A DNA stretch of 64,000 nucleotides from Acidobacteriota bacterium (GTDB taxonomy: Bacteria; Acidobacteriota; Terriglobia; Bryobacterales; Bryobacteraceae): the NCBI GenBank assembly GCA_026394015.1, contig JAPKZA010000273.1, positions 66,270 through 130,269 of the forward strand. The letters run 5' to 3'. The notes under the pieces are model-generated. The model was not told where the DNA came from. It made no database searches and was given only the letters and a program-made list of their open reading frames with translations. Shown in pieces: positions 26,095 through 36,031 of the stretch; position 1 is the stretch's first letter; every line of letters starts with the position of its first letter. Made by a program: the position numbers and the translations under genes.

Positions 26095-28967
26095 TCGACA
26101 AAAGCAAATTCGTTGGTTTGGAACAACACATGTGCCAGCCGCGCCAGCACGTTCGGCCGAGCCGCCGCCGGCCCCGCGAATTCATCCTTCGAGCTCCACG
26201 TTTGGCCCCCAGCTTTCACCGTCGGGGCCCAATTGAAGCCATCGCTCTCCGGGTCCTTCCGCGGATCCACGACAAAGTCCAGCGTCTCGCCCTTCTCCAC
26301 CTTGATCCCGGCCATCTTCGTCTCCGCCGACGATCCATTAACCACCCAACTTGCGAGCTCTCCCTGCCGCGAAGACACCACCCGCCCTCTCACCCCGTCC
26401 CCATACGGAACCGCCCCTTGGTTGTGCCGCAGCGAGCCGTCAATCGAAATCGTCCCCGTCACCGGACTCACCCACCGCCGCGTTACCACCGTCGAATCCC
26501 CTGGCTCTCCGCCCGTCGCCCGCAGAAATGCTTTACTAAAGACCCCGGCCGGCGAAGCGTAGCCGCCCTGCCACCGGTCCGCGTTGTAGATCGGAAACGC
26601 CATGAAGCGGCCGCCATCGATCACCCCATACTCCCAAGCGCCGACCTCTGCCGCCGCTAACTTCTCCGTGTCGCCACTTACAAAACGGGTTCCCGCGGCC
26701 AACTCCCCCGCCGCCGGGCTCCTGCCTAAAATCGAGCGGTACAGCTCCACGACCTGGTCGGAAGCCTCCCGGCTCTTCACCGCGCCCGCCGCCCGCACCG
26801 CCTGCTCCATCACAAACGGACTGTTCAAAAAGAACAGCGCCTGCTGCGGCACCGTCGTCACAAACCGCAGCGGCGCATGTTGATCCGGCGACGAAAAATC
26901 AAACGCGCTCAACATCGCCGGAACCCTGCCCCTTTCGACAAAACCATACACCGACCGCCGCCCCGACGACGGCAACGCCGAAAGCGAAAACGGCAACCCG
27001 CCCACACTCCGGTCCAGCTTCCCCGCCGCCAACAACATATTATCCCGCAAGCTCTCAATCTCCAGCCGCCGCCGATTCATCCGCCACAGCAGCCGATTCT
27101 CCGGATCCACCGCCCGCGCCGCCTCGTTGTTCCCGCTTCCCTGCCGATACGCCGCCGAAGTCAAGATCCGCCGATGCAGCTTCTTCAACGACCACCCGCT
27201 CTCCATCAACTCCACCGCCAGCGAATCCAACAATTCCGGATGCGACGGCAGATCCCCGCGAAACCCAAAATCGCTCGGCGTCGGCACCAAACCCATCCCG
27301 AAATGGTGCATCCACACCCGGTTCACGATCACCCGCGCCGTCAGCGGATTCCCCTCATCCACCACCGACCGCGCAAACTCCAACCGCCCCGATCCTTCCC
27401 GAAACGCCTTCTCCTCGCCCCCACCCAAACACGTCAGCGCATGCGGCGGCGTCACAGCCCCCGGATTATTGGCGTTACCTCGCACAAACACATGCGCCGC
27501 CACCGGCTCCGGCACATCTTCAATCGCCATCGCTCGCGGCACCGCGCCGTCGTAGGCCGCCTGCGCCAACATCGTGTTGTACCGCACCCGCAGCGCCCGC
27601 GTGTTGTTGCTGTCGCCCTCCGTATAAATCTGCTCGAACTCCGCGAGCGGCACCGCCGAAGGATTCTCGACCCCCTTCCGCCAACGATTCAACACATGCA
27701 AATTCAACTGCCGCTGCCGTACCAACTCTTCAATCTCAGTGTTCGACAACCCCTTGGCGTCCACCGTCGCCTTCTGATACTCCGCATCCTGCGTCTGAAA
27801 GAAAGCCACCATCTCGGCATGCCGCCGCTTCCGATACTCCTCCTGCGCCTCCCGAATCTTCGCCAACCGCGCTCCATACTCCGCCGGCTCCGCGCCCTTC
27901 CCGATCACCGGCAACTGCTCCGGCTCCCGCAAGTTCGAAAAGATCGAGTACAACGAGTAGTAATCCTTCGTCGGAATCGGGTCGTACTTATGGTCGTGGC
28001 ACCGCGCGCAAGCCACCGTCAATCCCAACATCCCCCGCGTCGCCGCGTCGATCCGGTCGTCCACCGTCTCCGGCACGCTCTTCGGAAATTCGCGCCCGAG
28101 CCGAATAAACCCCAACGCCGCCAAGTGCTTCTTGTCCACGTTCGGCACTCGATCCGCCGCCAACTGATACAGCAAAAACTGGTCGTACGGCATGTCCGCG
28201 TTCAACGCCGCAATCACCCAATCCCGGTACGTATACGACCACGGATACCGCTGCCCCGCATTCACCGAATCATTCACCGAATCCGCATACCGCGCCACAT
28301 CCAGCCAATGTCGCCCCCATCGTTCCCCATAGTGCGACGAAGCCAACAACCGATCCACCAACTTGCCATACGCATCCGGCGAACGGTCCGCCACAAAGGC
28401 CTCCGTCTCACTCGCCGTCGGGGCCAATCCCGTCACGTCCAGACTCACCCGCCGAATCAACGTCCGTCGGTCCGCCTCCGCCGACATCGCCAACCCCTTC
28501 TCCGCCAGCCTCTTCATCACAAAATCATCTATGCTACCCGGCTGCCGCACCGGCTTCTGCAGGGACCATAGCGTCTTCCCCGCCTTAGCCCGCGCCTGCG
28601 CCGCGTCCACCGGCATCACCGCCCCGTCCTTCACCCACTTCTCAAAGTCCGCCACCACCTCTTTGCTTAACCCCGGCCCCGGCGGCATCTGCAAGCTTTT
28701 ATCGGTCCGCCGAATCGACCGGATCAGCACGCTCCCATCCGCATCGCCCGCCACCAGCACCGGCCCCGAGTTCCCGCCCCGCTGCATCGCCGCCGCCGAA
28801 TCCAGGCGCAATCCGCCCTGAATCGCCGCCGCCCCCGCGCTATGGCAGCCGTAACATCGCGCCGCCAACACCGGACGAATCTTCGTTTCGAAATGGTCAA
28901 CCGCCGGCGACTGGGCCAGCGCCACGCCGGCAAAACACAAGGCTAAAATTTCACTACGCGCCCACAT
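26091..28967 (-). CDS. PSD1-type cytochrome c domain protein (DUF1549/DUF1553)
   Basis: 958 residues. The signal peptide is MWARSEILALCFAGVALAQS. A planctomycete-type haem-binding motif CYGCHSAGAAAIQGGLRLDS starts near residue 38. DUF1549 follows (DVTGLAPTASETEAFVADRS and GERWGRHWLDVARYADS), then DUF1553 (NPLTARVIVNRVWMHHFGMG and RRLEIESLRDNMLLAAGKLD). A beta-rich tail of about 170 residues (GAWEYGVIDGGRFMAF) may be a carbohydrate-binding module. It is paired with DUF1501. Predicted periplasmic electron-transfer or oxidoreductase protein in polysaccharide use; the reaction is unknown. Confidence 0.93.
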   Translation of the reverse strand: MWARSEILALCFAGVALAQSPAVDHFETKIRPVLAARCYGCHSAGAAAIQGGLRLDSAAAMQRGGNSGPVLVAGDADGSVLIRSIRRTDKSLQMPPGPGLSKEVVADFEKWVKDGAVMPVDAAQARAKAGKTLWSLQKPVRQPGSIDDFVMKRLAEKGLAMSAEADRRTLIRRVSLDVTGLAPTASETEAFVADRSPDAYGKLVDRLLASSHYGERWGRHWLDVARYADSVNDSVNAGQRYPWSYTYRDWVIAALNADMPYDQFLLYQLAADRVPNVDKKHLAALGFIRLGREFPKSVPETVDDRIDAATRGMLGLTVACARCHDHKYDPIPTKDYYSLYSIFSNLREPEQLPVIGKGAEPAEYGARLAKIREAQEEYRKRRHAEMVAFFQTQDAEYQKATVDAKGLSNTEIEELVRQRQLNLHVLNRWRKGVENPSAVPLAEFEQIYTEGDSNNTRALRVRYNTMLAQAAYDGAVPRAMAIEDVPEPVAAHVFVRGNANNPGAVTPPHALTCLGGGEEKAFREGSGRLEFARSVVDEGNPLTARVIVNRVWMHHFGMGLVPTPSDFGFRGDLPSHPELLDSLAVELMESGWSLKKLHRRILTSAAYRQGSGNNEAARAVDPENRLLWRMNRRRLEIESLRDNMLLAAGKLDRSVGGLPFSLSALPSSGRRSVYGFVERGRVPAMLSAFDFSSPDQHAPLRFVTTVPQQALFFLNSPFVMEQAVRAAGAVKSREASDQVVELYRSILGRSPAAGELAAGTRFVSGDTEKLAAAEVGAWEYGVIDGGRFMAFPIYNADRWQGGYASPAGVFSKAFLRATGGEPGDSTVVTRRWVSPVTGTISIDGSLRHNQGAVPYGDGVRGRVVSSRQGELASWVVNGSSAETKMAGIKVEKGETLDFVVDPRKDPESDGFNWAPTVKAGGQTWSSKDEFAGPAAARPNVLARLAHVLFQTNEFAFVE

Positions 28968-28980
28968 GCCCTGGATTGTT

Positions 28981-31311
28981 TCACAATTTCGACCGGCGTT
29001 TCTCCCGCACGGCTTCCCGATAGCTCTCCGCCAACTGCGCCGTGATGGTCGCCATGTCCCAGTGCTCCACCACCTCCGCCCGCGCCCTCCCCGCCAACGC
29101 CGCCGCCAACGCCGGATCTTCCATCAATTGCAGCACCTTGTCCGCAAACGCCTGCGGCTCATCTGCCAACAGACACGTATCACCATCCGTCTCCGCCAAC
29201 CCCTCCGCTCCCACCGTCGTCGACACCACCGGCATCCCCGCCGCATACGCTTCCAGCAGCTTCACCCGCACCCCGGACCCCGTTAGAATCGGACAAATAA
29301 ACACCGCATACCGCGCCAACGCCTCGCGCACGTCATCCACGAAACCGATCATCTCAATCTGCCCCACCTCCGGCAACGAGTGTCGCGGAGGAGGATCGCT
29401 ACCAATAATCACCAACTTCACAGAAGGCCGCGCCGCTACCAACCCCGGCCACACCTGCTGCAAAAACCAAGTCAAAGCCTCCCGGTTCGGGATATGCCGA
29501 AACGAACCCAAAAACAACAAAGTCTCCGGCTCCCGACCCGCCGGCTCATATCGATACCGAGTCGTATCGATACCCGCCCGCAGCCCCGATTGCATCTTCC
29601 CCCGCAGCTCCGGCGCAAACTCCCCCAGGTACTTCTCGTTCTCCCGACTGCACATCTGCACCCGGTCCATCTTCGGCAACATCATCAGCTCGTACCGCAG
29701 CGCCCGCAGATATTCATACGCCGCCGACACCTTTCCCAACGGATTCCCCGGCTTCGCCAAGCTCCGTCCTATCGACTGGAAGTACACATCGTGCTCGAAC
29801 AGAATGTTCACGATCTGCCCAAACTCCTCCGCGTACTGCCCCATATTCGTATACTCGATCTGCAACACGTCCACCCGATGCAGCAGCATCGTCCGATGGA
29901 TTGCCCACCGCAAATCATCGTTCGCAAACTCCCGCACCGCAAACGGCGTCAGCGACCCGAACCCCTTCGGCCGCCCCTCCATCCGCACAAAATACTCCGC
30001 CGTCGCGCACACCTCGCTTAGCGGCTCATGAGCCCCCCGCTGCCACTCTTCATCGAGCAGCACAATCAAATGCACCGGCACATGCTTCACCAGTTCATAC
30101 AGCGTCTGCGACATGAACACGGCCCCGCCATGGATCGGCGGCAAAATCGGATAGGGCGAAAGGAACAAAGTCCGCGGCCGCTCCGGGTCCGCCTCCAGCT
30201 TCTCAAAACGGTCCAGGAAGTAGCCAGGTAAAGGCCGACGAAACGCCTCCGTATCGCTCACCGCCGCCAGGTCAAACGCCCGCGCCCGCGCCCGCATCGC
30301 CTCCGGCAATTGTAAAAACGCCCGCCACAAAGCCATCGGATTCGGCCGCTCAAACGACTCCCCAAACAACACGCTCAAAACCGCCCCGGCCCACGAATAC
30401 GCCAAATGCTCCGCCAACCGCGGCCACTCATGAATATTCTTCCAGCAGAACAACAAGAAATTCTTCTTCAGAATCGACTCAATATAAGCCGCCGAAAACT
30501 TCTTCCCAATCGTTCCCCGATGCTCATGAAACACGTGGCTCGCCGGCTGGTACAACACCTTCCAACCCCGCTTCCACGCCATCATCCCCAGGTCCGTGTC
30601 TTCCAAATAGAACGGCTTCAACAACTCATCGAACCCGCCCAACTGCAAAAACTTCCGCCGATCAAACGCACAACTCCCGCCGCCCCCGTAGAAGCACGGA
30701 AACAACCGGTCCACCCGCTCATCAATCCGATGCCGTACCCGTAGCCCGCCGTTCTCCCACCAAGCCTGCGTCAACCCCGTCTCTTCCCGCAACTTCGCAG
30801 GGTCGCTGAAAAAAATCTGGCACGACACCGCAAAAACCTTCTCGTCCGTAAACCCCGCCAGCAGCGGCCCCAGAAAATCCGCCGCCACCCGCATATCGCT
30901 ATTCAGCAGCACCACAATGTCGTTCGTCGCCGCCCGAAACCCCGCGTTCGACCCTCCGCCAAATCCCAGGTTCGTCTTGTTCCGAATCACCCGTACCGTC
31001 GGGAACCGCTCCGCCAAAAACTCCGCCGACCCGTCCGTACTCGCGTCGTCGACGACAATCACCTCGTTCCCCTGCGCTGCCACCAACACGCTCGGTAAAT
31101 ACTTCTCGAGCAAATCCCGCCCGTTCCAGTTCGGAATCACGATCGTCGCCTTCGTCACATCCGGCCGCACGTCCGCCACCAGCGCCTTCCGGCCCCGCAG
31201 CCGAAGCCAAACGTCGGTCAACGCCAGCCCCACCGCGGGCACCCCAATCAGCACCGGCGAAGCCACGAGTAGCGGTAAATTGCGCCCCAGGCGCTGCCAG
31301 AACCCCATCAC
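28981..31311 (-). CDS. Bifunctional glycosyltransferase, GT2-GT4 fusion
   Basis: 776 residues. A hydrophobic segment near the N-terminus (LPLLVASPVLIGVPAVGLAL) probably anchors it. A GT2 domain follows (about 50-330: ATIVIPNWNGRDLLEKYLPS, VDDASTDGSAEFLAE, LLNSDMRVAADFL and FYLEDTDLGMMAWKRGW). The C-terminal 390 residues form a GT4-like domain (LFLGSFRHIPNREALTWFLQ, MIGFVDDVREALARY and TGSGVRVKLLEAYAAGMPVV). The order is opposite to the GT4-GT2 fusion at 1314. It directly abuts the methyltransferase stop, so the genes are probably co-translated in a polysaccharide operon. Confidence 0.88.
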   Translation of the reverse strand: MMGFWQRLGRNLPLLVASPVLIGVPAVGLALTDVWLRLRGRKALVADVRPDVTKATIVIPNWNGRDLLEKYLPSVLVAAQGNEVIVVDDASTDGSAEFLAERFPTVRVIRNKTNLGFGGGSNAGFRAATNDIVVLLNSDMRVAADFLGPLLAGFTDEKVFAVSCQIFFSDPAKLREETGLTQAWWENGGLRVRHRIDERVDRLFPCFYGGGGSCAFDRRKFLQLGGFDELLKPFYLEDTDLGMMAWKRGWKVLYQPASHVFHEHRGTIGKKFSAAYIESILKKNFLLFCWKNIHEWPRLAEHLAYSWAGAVLSVLFGESFERPNPMALWRAFLQLPEAMRARARAFDLAAVSDTEAFRRPLPGYFLDRFEKLEADPERPRTLFLSPYPILPPIHGGAVFMSQTLYELVKHVPVHLIVLLDEEWQRGAHEPLSEVCATAEYFVRMEGRPKGFGSLTPFAVREFANDDLRWAIHRTMLLHRVDVLQIEYTNMGQYAEEFGQIVNILFEHDVYFQSIGRSLAKPGNPLGKVSAAYEYLRALRYELMMLPKMDRVQMCSRENEKYLGEFAPELRGKMQSGLRAGIDTTRYRYEPAGREPETLLFLGSFRHIPNREALTWFLQQVWPGLVAARPSVKLVIIGSDPPPRHSLPEVGQIEMIGFVDDVREALARYAVFICPILTGSGVRVKLLEAYAAGMPVVSTTVGAEGLAETDGDTCLLADEPQAFADKVLQLMEDPALAAALAGRARAEVVEHWDMATITAQLAESYREAVREKRRSKL

Positions 31312-32556
31312 CTAAACCGTCGGCCCCACCCCGAATCGCCGCCCCAACCGCATCCACTTCGATGCGCCCACCGCCGCCAACTGCTCCCGCAACGCCGCAA
31401 TCTCCCGGTCCAGCCCCTGCGCCCACCGCGTCCGCTCTTCCATCAAAACCTCCGCCGCCTCCGCCCGCCGCTGGCACTCCTCATACTCCGCCCGCGCCGC
31501 CGCTAACGCCCCGCTCCACTCCTCTTCCTTCGCCTGCCCCCAAGCAATCGCGGCCCCCCTCTCCGCTTCAATCCGAGCAATCTCCACCTCGTAGCCCGCC
31601 ACCGCCCCCCGCCCCAACCGTTGCTGCTTCTCGATCTCTTCCTGCAACTCCTCAATCCGCGCGTGCGCCACCTTCAAATTCCCGTTCACCGTCTGCGCCC
31701 AGCCGTTCGCCGCCTTCAACTCCTCCACCGTCCCATCGTGCAGCCGCAGCAACTCCTGATGCGCCGTCTGCTCCTTCGCAATCCACCCGTCTTTCGTCAC
31801 CAACTCCGCCGCTAACCGTTGAATGTGCTGCTCCCGCTCCCGCAACACGTTCGCCGAAGACGGCACGTACAAGTACGCCGGTGCCCCCGTCTGCATCTCA
31901 TTCGCGCACACCGCCAAAAAGAAGTGCGAATCCGCCGCCGTCCCCACGCGCCCTTCCATCTTTACCTCGGCCCCGCTCGCTCCCGCCTCCGGCTGAAACA
32001 CAATGCTATCCGCATGGTTCTCCAGAAACATCGAAACGTGCGGAAAAACCTCCCCCAACGCCCCCCGAAACTCCTCAATCTCAAACTCGTGCGTATGGAA
32101 CGGATTCGGCCCCGACTGCTCCCGCGACTCCGCATAGTAAAGCTTGTTCGGCGTCGAAACCACCAACTGCCCGCCCGGTGCCAGCACCCGCCGTGCCTCC
32201 GTCAGCAGTTGCGGCCAATTCTCCAGATGCTCAATCACCTCGAACGCCACCACCAAGTCGAAGCTCGCGTCCGCAAACGGCATCTCCGTCGCCGACCCCA
32301 CCTCAAACCGCACATTCGCCCGCCCATAGTGCGCCTGGGCGTACTCCACCGCTTCCGCGCTCACATCAATCCCCGTCGCCTCGCGCGCCGTCTGCGCCAA
32401 CTCCGCCGTCCCATACCCAGCCCCGCACCCCACATCCAACACGCGCTTCCGCCGCGCCAACCGCGCCGCAAACGTATACCGCGAAATGTGCTCGTTCCAC
32501 AGGTCCACGTCCACCAGACCCGGAATCACCCGCTCGCCCGTAAACTCAGTGCTCAT
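31312..32556 (-). CDS. Class I SAM methyltransferase with C-terminal coiled coil
   Basis: 414 residues. The Rossmann-type SAM site is VLDVGCGAGYGTAEL (residues 39-53), followed by FDLVVAFEVIEHLENWPQLL and RRVLAPGGQLVVSTPNKLYY. Residues about 230-395 are a long Glu/Ala/Gln-rich heptad region, ending with a basic tail SKWMRLGRRF. The layout of catalytic domain, coiled coil and basic tail resembles WbdD-type O-antigen chain terminators, in which the coiled coil acts as a length ruler (family knowledge). It overlaps the upstream Wzt-like ATPase gene by 11 bp and abuts the GT2-GT4 gene. No kinase domain, as WbdD has, is visible. Confidence 0.85.
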   Translation of the reverse strand: MSTEFTGERVIPGLVDVDLWNEHISRYTFAARLARRKRVLDVGCGAGYGTAELAQTAREATGIDVSAEAVEYAQAHYGRANVRFEVGSATEMPFADASFDLVVAFEVIEHLENWPQLLTEARRVLAPGGQLVVSTPNKLYYAESREQSGPNPFHTHEFEIEEFRGALGEVFPHVSMFLENHADSIVFQPEAGASGAEVKMEGRVGTAADSHFFLAVCANEMQTGAPAYLYVPSSANVLREREQHIQRLAAELVTKDGWIAKEQTAHQELLRLHDGTVEELKAANGWAQTVNGNLKVAHARIEELQEEIEKQQRLGRGAVAGYEVEIARIEAERGAAIAWGQAKEEEWSGALAAARAEYEECQRRAEAAEVLMEERTRWAQGLDREIAALREQLAAVGASKWMRLGRRFGVGPTV

Positions 32557-33850
32557 GCGGAACCGTCTCCTTCGCCCCCATCCGCGAATTCACCTCCACC
32601 TTACACGGCAAATGCAGATATCCGTAAATCTGCCCCTCCCCATGCCCCATCTGCAGCGTCAGCGCGTTGTCAATCCAATCGCACATCTTGTAATGCGTCA
32701 GGTTCCCATCCGCAATCGCCGGCGACAACGAAAACGAAGCCGGATACAACTCCGGCAGCGTCACGTGAAAATCCACCGTCACCGTGTCCCCCGGCCATAG
32801 CTCGGCCAACTGGTGCCCCTCCCGCAACGTGTTCGTCCCCGCGAAGTCCACGCCCAAATGGTTCCGCATCATAAACCCCACATTCGGGTTCATCACCGCC
32901 TCCGTCGCCCGCGCGCTGATCCGGATCACCACCTGCGACCCCGGCTCCATCAAATGCAGCTTCCGCCCCTCCTCGTCCATCACCACAATGCCGATAATCT
33001 TCGCCCGGCCATCCCCATACCGATGGTCCACGTTCGGAATCGATTCCACCACCTCCGGCGCCACACTCGCTCCCACGGGCTGCTCCCCTACCCTGGTCCC
33101 CAACTCCAAAAACCGCGAATCCTTCTCCACCATGTACGCCAAATACTGCGAGACGACGTTCTCCGTCTCCCCAATCGCCCGGATCACCCCGTTATCCAGC
33201 CACATCGTCCGATCCCCAATCGCCTTCACATCGCCAATCGCGTGCGATACGAACAGGATCGTCACACCCCGCTTCCGTAGCTCATGCACCTTCCGCATGC
33301 AGCGCTGCCGAAAGTAGATATCCCCCACCGCCAGCGCCTCGTCCACCAACAGAATGTCCGGGTCCACATGAATCGCCACCGAAAACGCCAACCGCACCGC
33401 CATCCCACTCGAGTACGTTTTCACGGGCTGATCGATAAACTCATCAATCTCCGCGAAAGCTTCAATCTCGGCGTAGCGAGCATCAATCTGCGCCGTCGAC
33501 AAACCCAGAATAGCCGCGTTCAGGTAGACGTTCTCCTTCCCCGAAAACTCCGGATTAAACCCCGAACCCAGTTCGAGCAGCGCCGACACCCGCCCGTTCA
33601 CTACCGCGCTGCCGGAACTCGGCTGCAGAATCCCCGCCACCATTTGCAGCAACGTCGACTTCCCCGACCCGTTCTCCCCAATAATGCAAAACGTCTCGCC
33701 CTTCTTCACTTCAAACGACACGTCCCGCACCGCCCAAAAGTCCCGATGGAACGAGACACGGTTGAACGTGGCCAACTCTTTTAACCGCTGGCCCGGCGAC
33801 GCGTAGATGGGGTAACTCTTCGAAACCCGCTGAAAATAAATCACATTCAT
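32546..33850 (-). CDS. Polysaccharide ABC transporter ATP-binding protein with Wzt-type C-terminal domain
   Basis: 434 residues. Walker A GENGSGKST (58-66), signature-like YSSGMAVRLAFS and Walker B ILLVDEALAVGD are intact, as in the Wzt/TagH subfamily. Residues about 250-434 form an added beta domain (VVMDEEGRKLHLMEPGSQVV and FHVTLPELYPASFSLSPAIA) matching the Wzt C-terminal domain that recognises the modified end of O-polysaccharide. No permease (Wzm) gene lies next to it; upstream are a tRNA and parB. It is the first gene of the row that continues into the methyltransferase and the GT fusion. Confidence 0.9.
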   Translation of the reverse strand: MNVIYFQRVSKSYPIYASPGQRLKELATFNRVSFHRDFWAVRDVSFEVKKGETFCIIGENGSGKSTLLQMVAGILQPSSGSAVVNGRVSALLELGSGFNPEFSGKENVYLNAAILGLSTAQIDARYAEIEAFAEIDEFIDQPVKTYSSGMAVRLAFSVAIHVDPDILLVDEALAVGDIYFRQRCMRKVHELRKRGVTILFVSHAIGDVKAIGDRTMWLDNGVIRAIGETENVVSQYLAYMVEKDSRFLELGTRVGEQPVGASVAPEVVESIPNVDHRYGDGRAKIIGIVVMDEEGRKLHLMEPGSQVVIRISARATEAVMNPNVGFMMRNHLGVDFAGTNTLREGHQLAELWPGDTVTVDFHVTLPELYPASFSLSPAIADGNLTHYKMCDWIDNALTLQMGHGEGQIYGYLHLPCKVEVNSRMGAKETVPHEH

Positions 33851-33921
33851 GGTGTGCTATATAGCATTTAAAAAGAGGGCATATTGACATTGGCCGCGCG
33901 GTTGCCTAACCTGGAAAGGTT

Positions 33922-33998
33922 GCCGCTGTAGCTCAGGTGGTTAGAGCGACGGTCTCATAATCCGTAGGTCGTAGGTTCGAGTCCTACCGGCGGCACCA
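33922..33998 (+). tRNA. tRNA-Met (anticodon CAT)
   Basis: A 77-base cloverleaf: acceptor GCCGCTG pairs with CGGCGGC, D arm GCTCAGG..GAGC, anticodon loop CTCATAA with CAT, T arm GTAGGTTCGAGTCCTAC, and encoded CCA. The anticodon stem has a T-T mismatch at its loop end. An elongator Met tRNA is most likely; a CAT tRNA that is lysidine-modified to read Ile cannot be ruled out by eye. Confidence 0.9.
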
Positions 33999-34012
33999 AA
34001 CCCTTCCGACGT

Positions 34013-34945
34013 CTAATCGAAGTTGTCCCCCGTGATCACGGCGTAAATTCGGTCCAAATCAGCCTGCGAGTAGTAGTCGATTTCGATCTTGCCTTTCCCG
34101 GGTGCTTTTTCCAGGATTCTCACTCGGGTTCCCAGCGCCCCTTCCAACTCCCCAATCGCGGCCTTCACGTTGGGGTCAATCGGCGTCGGCTCTTCCACCT
34201 TCTTCGGCTCGGCTGGCTTCATCAACTTCTGAGCCATCTGCTCCACTTGCCGCACCGAAAGCCCCTGCGCCGCGGCTTGGCTCGCCACCTCGCGTTGCAG
34301 TTCGTCCGAAGGCAGACCAACGATCGCCCGGGCATGTCCCATGGAAAGCCGACGTTCCGCCACCAGCAGTTGCACCTCGACCGGTAGCCGCAGCAGCCGC
34401 AGCATGTTCGTGATCGTCGTCCGATCCTTACCGGTTCGCTTGCCAATCTCTTCGTGGCTCAGGCCAAGGTCGTTCGCCAGCCGTTCAAACGCCACCGCCA
34501 TTTCAATCGGGTTCAGATCCTCGCGCTGAATGTTCTCAATCAGCGCCACTTCCAAAACCCGGTTGTCGTCGATGTCGGCCACCACCACCGGCACCTCTTT
34601 CAGGCCGGCCAGCCGGGACGCCCGCCACCGCCGCTCCCCCGCGATCAGGTGATACTTCTCCCCAATCTTCCGGACGATCAGCGGCTGGATGATTCCGTTC
34701 GCCTGAATCGATGCAGCCAACTCCTGTAGCCGCACGGTGTCGAACACCGTCCGCGGTTGGTTCGGATTCGGCTCAATCTGGTCGATCAGCAGCCTGGTAG
34801 TCGCCGCCGGCTCTGCTGCCGCGGCCGGGGTCGCCGAAACGGTTGGAGGCGCGGGAGCCGCCTGGGCCGCCGGTCGGGCCGGCAGTAGCGACGAAAGGCC
34901 TTTACCCAGCGCTCTGCGCGGATTGTTGTCTGGCGCGTTGGTCAT
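34013..34945 (-). CDS. parB: Chromosome-partitioning protein ParB
   Basis: About 310 residues from the ATG at 34945; [16 protein letters not shown] is the typical ParB N-terminus and the longer start at 34987 adds a non-conserved leader. The ParB/Spo0J CTPase domain has [20 protein letters not shown] and [20 protein letters not shown] (GERRxRA motif), then [17 protein letters not shown] and an HTH ([20 protein letters not shown]). It binds parS and spreads as a CTP-dependent clamp to mark the origin region. The start overlaps the parA 3' end, so the two are coupled. Eight parS palindromes lie just beyond parA. Confidence 0.95.
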   Translation of the reverse strand: MTNAPDNNPRRALGKGLSSLLPARPAAQAAPAPPTVSATPAAAAEPAATTRLLIDQIEPNPNQPRTVFDTVRLQELAASIQANGIIQPLIVRKIGEKYHLIAGERRWRASRLAGLKEVPVVVADIDDNRVLEVALIENIQREDLNPIEMAVAFERLANDLGLSHEEIGKRTGKDRTTITNMLRLLRLPVEVQLLVAERRLSMGHARAIVGLPSDELQREVASQAAAQGLSVRQVEQMAQKLMKPAEPKKVEEPTPIDPNVKAAIGELEGALGTRVRILEKAPGKGKIEIDYYSQADLDRIYAVITGDNFD

Positions 34946-35732
34946 TAGCGAGGATCTCCTGCGCAAGTTGGATGTAGCATTCAGCACCCTTGGAACGGAT
35001 GTCGTAAAGTAAAATCGGTTTGCCGTGGCTCGGCGCTTCCGCCAGCCGGACGCTTCGCGGAATCACGGTCTTGAAGACTTCGTCCTGGAAGAACTCTTTC
35101 AGATCCTGCGCCACCTGCCGGGTTAAATTCGTCCGGTCGTCGAACATGGTCAGCAGAATCCCCTCGGTCTTCAGGTTGTGTTGGAACGACTCTTTGATCC
35201 GCTCCACCGTGTCCATCAACTGAGAGATCCCTTCCAGCGCAAAGAATTCGCACTGAATCGGCACCAGCAGCGAATTGGATGCCACCAACGCATTCAGCGT
35301 CAAAAGATCGAGCGCCGGCGGACAGTCAATGAGAATGTAGTCGTATCGATCCTGGATCGATTCCAGAGCCGTCTTCAAGCAAAGCTCCCGATTCGGCCGA
35401 CTCACCAAATCGATATTGACCCCCACCAGGTTCCGATCCGCCGGCAACAGTTCCAGACCATCGCACTCGGTCGGTACAATTGCCTCGGCTGCCTCACGCT
35501 CTCCCAGCAACACGTGATACAGCGTCACATTGTTGTCCGGATCTTTCGCGATTCCGAGTCCCGTTGTCGAGTTCCCCTGCGGATCGGCATCCACCAGCAG
35601 GACTCGCAGCTCATTCGCAGCCAGAGAGGCCGCCAAATTAATAGCGGTGGTCGTCTTGCCAACTCCACCCTTCTGATTGGCTATTGCAATCGTTTTTGCC
35701 AATGGTTCTGGTTCCTCGACTAATCCTATCAT
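34902..35732 (-). CDS. parA: Chromosome-partitioning ATPase ParA
   Basis: 276 residues. The deviant Walker [37 protein letters not shown] and the Walker B region [20 protein letters not shown] define a Soj/ParA ATPase, which binds DNA non-specifically as an ATP dimer and positions ParB-parS complexes. A TTG at 35699 could be an alternative start immediately before [10 protein letters not shown]. The stop overlaps the parB start region. The parS array begins 34 bp beyond the start codon. Confidence 0.95.
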   Translation of the reverse strand: MIGLVEEPEPLAKTIAIANQKGGVGKTTTAINLAASLAANELRVLLVDADPQGNSTTGLGIAKDPDNNVTLYHVLLGEREAAEAIVPTECDGLELLPADRNLVGVNIDLVSRPNRELCLKTALESIQDRYDYILIDCPPALDLLTLNALVASNSLLVPIQCEFFALEGISQLMDTVERIKESFQHNLKTEGILLTMFDDRTNLTRQVAQDLKEFFQDEVFKTVIPRSVRLAEAPSHGKPILLYDIRSKGAECYIQLAQEILANDQRARQQSAQSAG

Positions 35733-35765
35733 GGGTGGCCGGAAAGGCTTCTATCCTGGACTATC

Positions 35766-35781
35766 TGTTCCACGTGGAAAT
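35766..35781. promoter_or_regulatory. parS: parS-like site 1 (imperfect)
   Basis: TGTTCCACGTGGAAAT, differing from the perfect palindrome in its last two bases. Nearest site to parA. Confidence 0.7.
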
Positions 35782-35821
35782 ATCTGCCACCACAGGCCTC
35801 GTCCACCCCCCCCCATCCACA

Positions 35822-35837
35822 CGTTCCACGTGGAACC
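35822..35837. promoter_or_regulatory. parS: parS site 2
   Basis: CGTTCCACGTGGAACC contains the full GTTCCACGTGGAAC core. Confidence 0.85.
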
Positions 35838-35929
35838 CTGATTCATTCCTCACCCCCTTCGTTTGAATCGACCAGCGCCCGTCCCAAACACGGCCGCGGA
35901 CCCTCCCCTCGAACTCATCCCCCCTGCTA

Positions 35930-35945
35930 CGTTCCACGTGGAACA
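35930..35945. promoter_or_regulatory. parS: parS site 3
   Basis: CGTTCCACGTGGAACA, full 14-bp core. Confidence 0.88.
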
Positions 35946-36015
35946 CCCCTTACACCTAGCCATCAACGGTCAAAGCCCAGCGCTTCTCTCCAGATCCCCC
36001 GTCCCTACCCAACCC

Positions 36016-36031
36016 CGTTCCACGTGGAACA
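36016..36031. promoter_or_regulatory. parS: parS site 4
   Basis: CGTTCCACGTGGAACA, at the edge of the most decayed mnmG-tail copy. Confidence 0.88.

Noticed and set aside
26877-28571. Long plus-strand open frame (564 codons) opposite the PSD1 gene
   Set aside because: Arg/Pro/His-rich translation without domains; it is the C-rich complement of a clearly conserved minus-strand gene.
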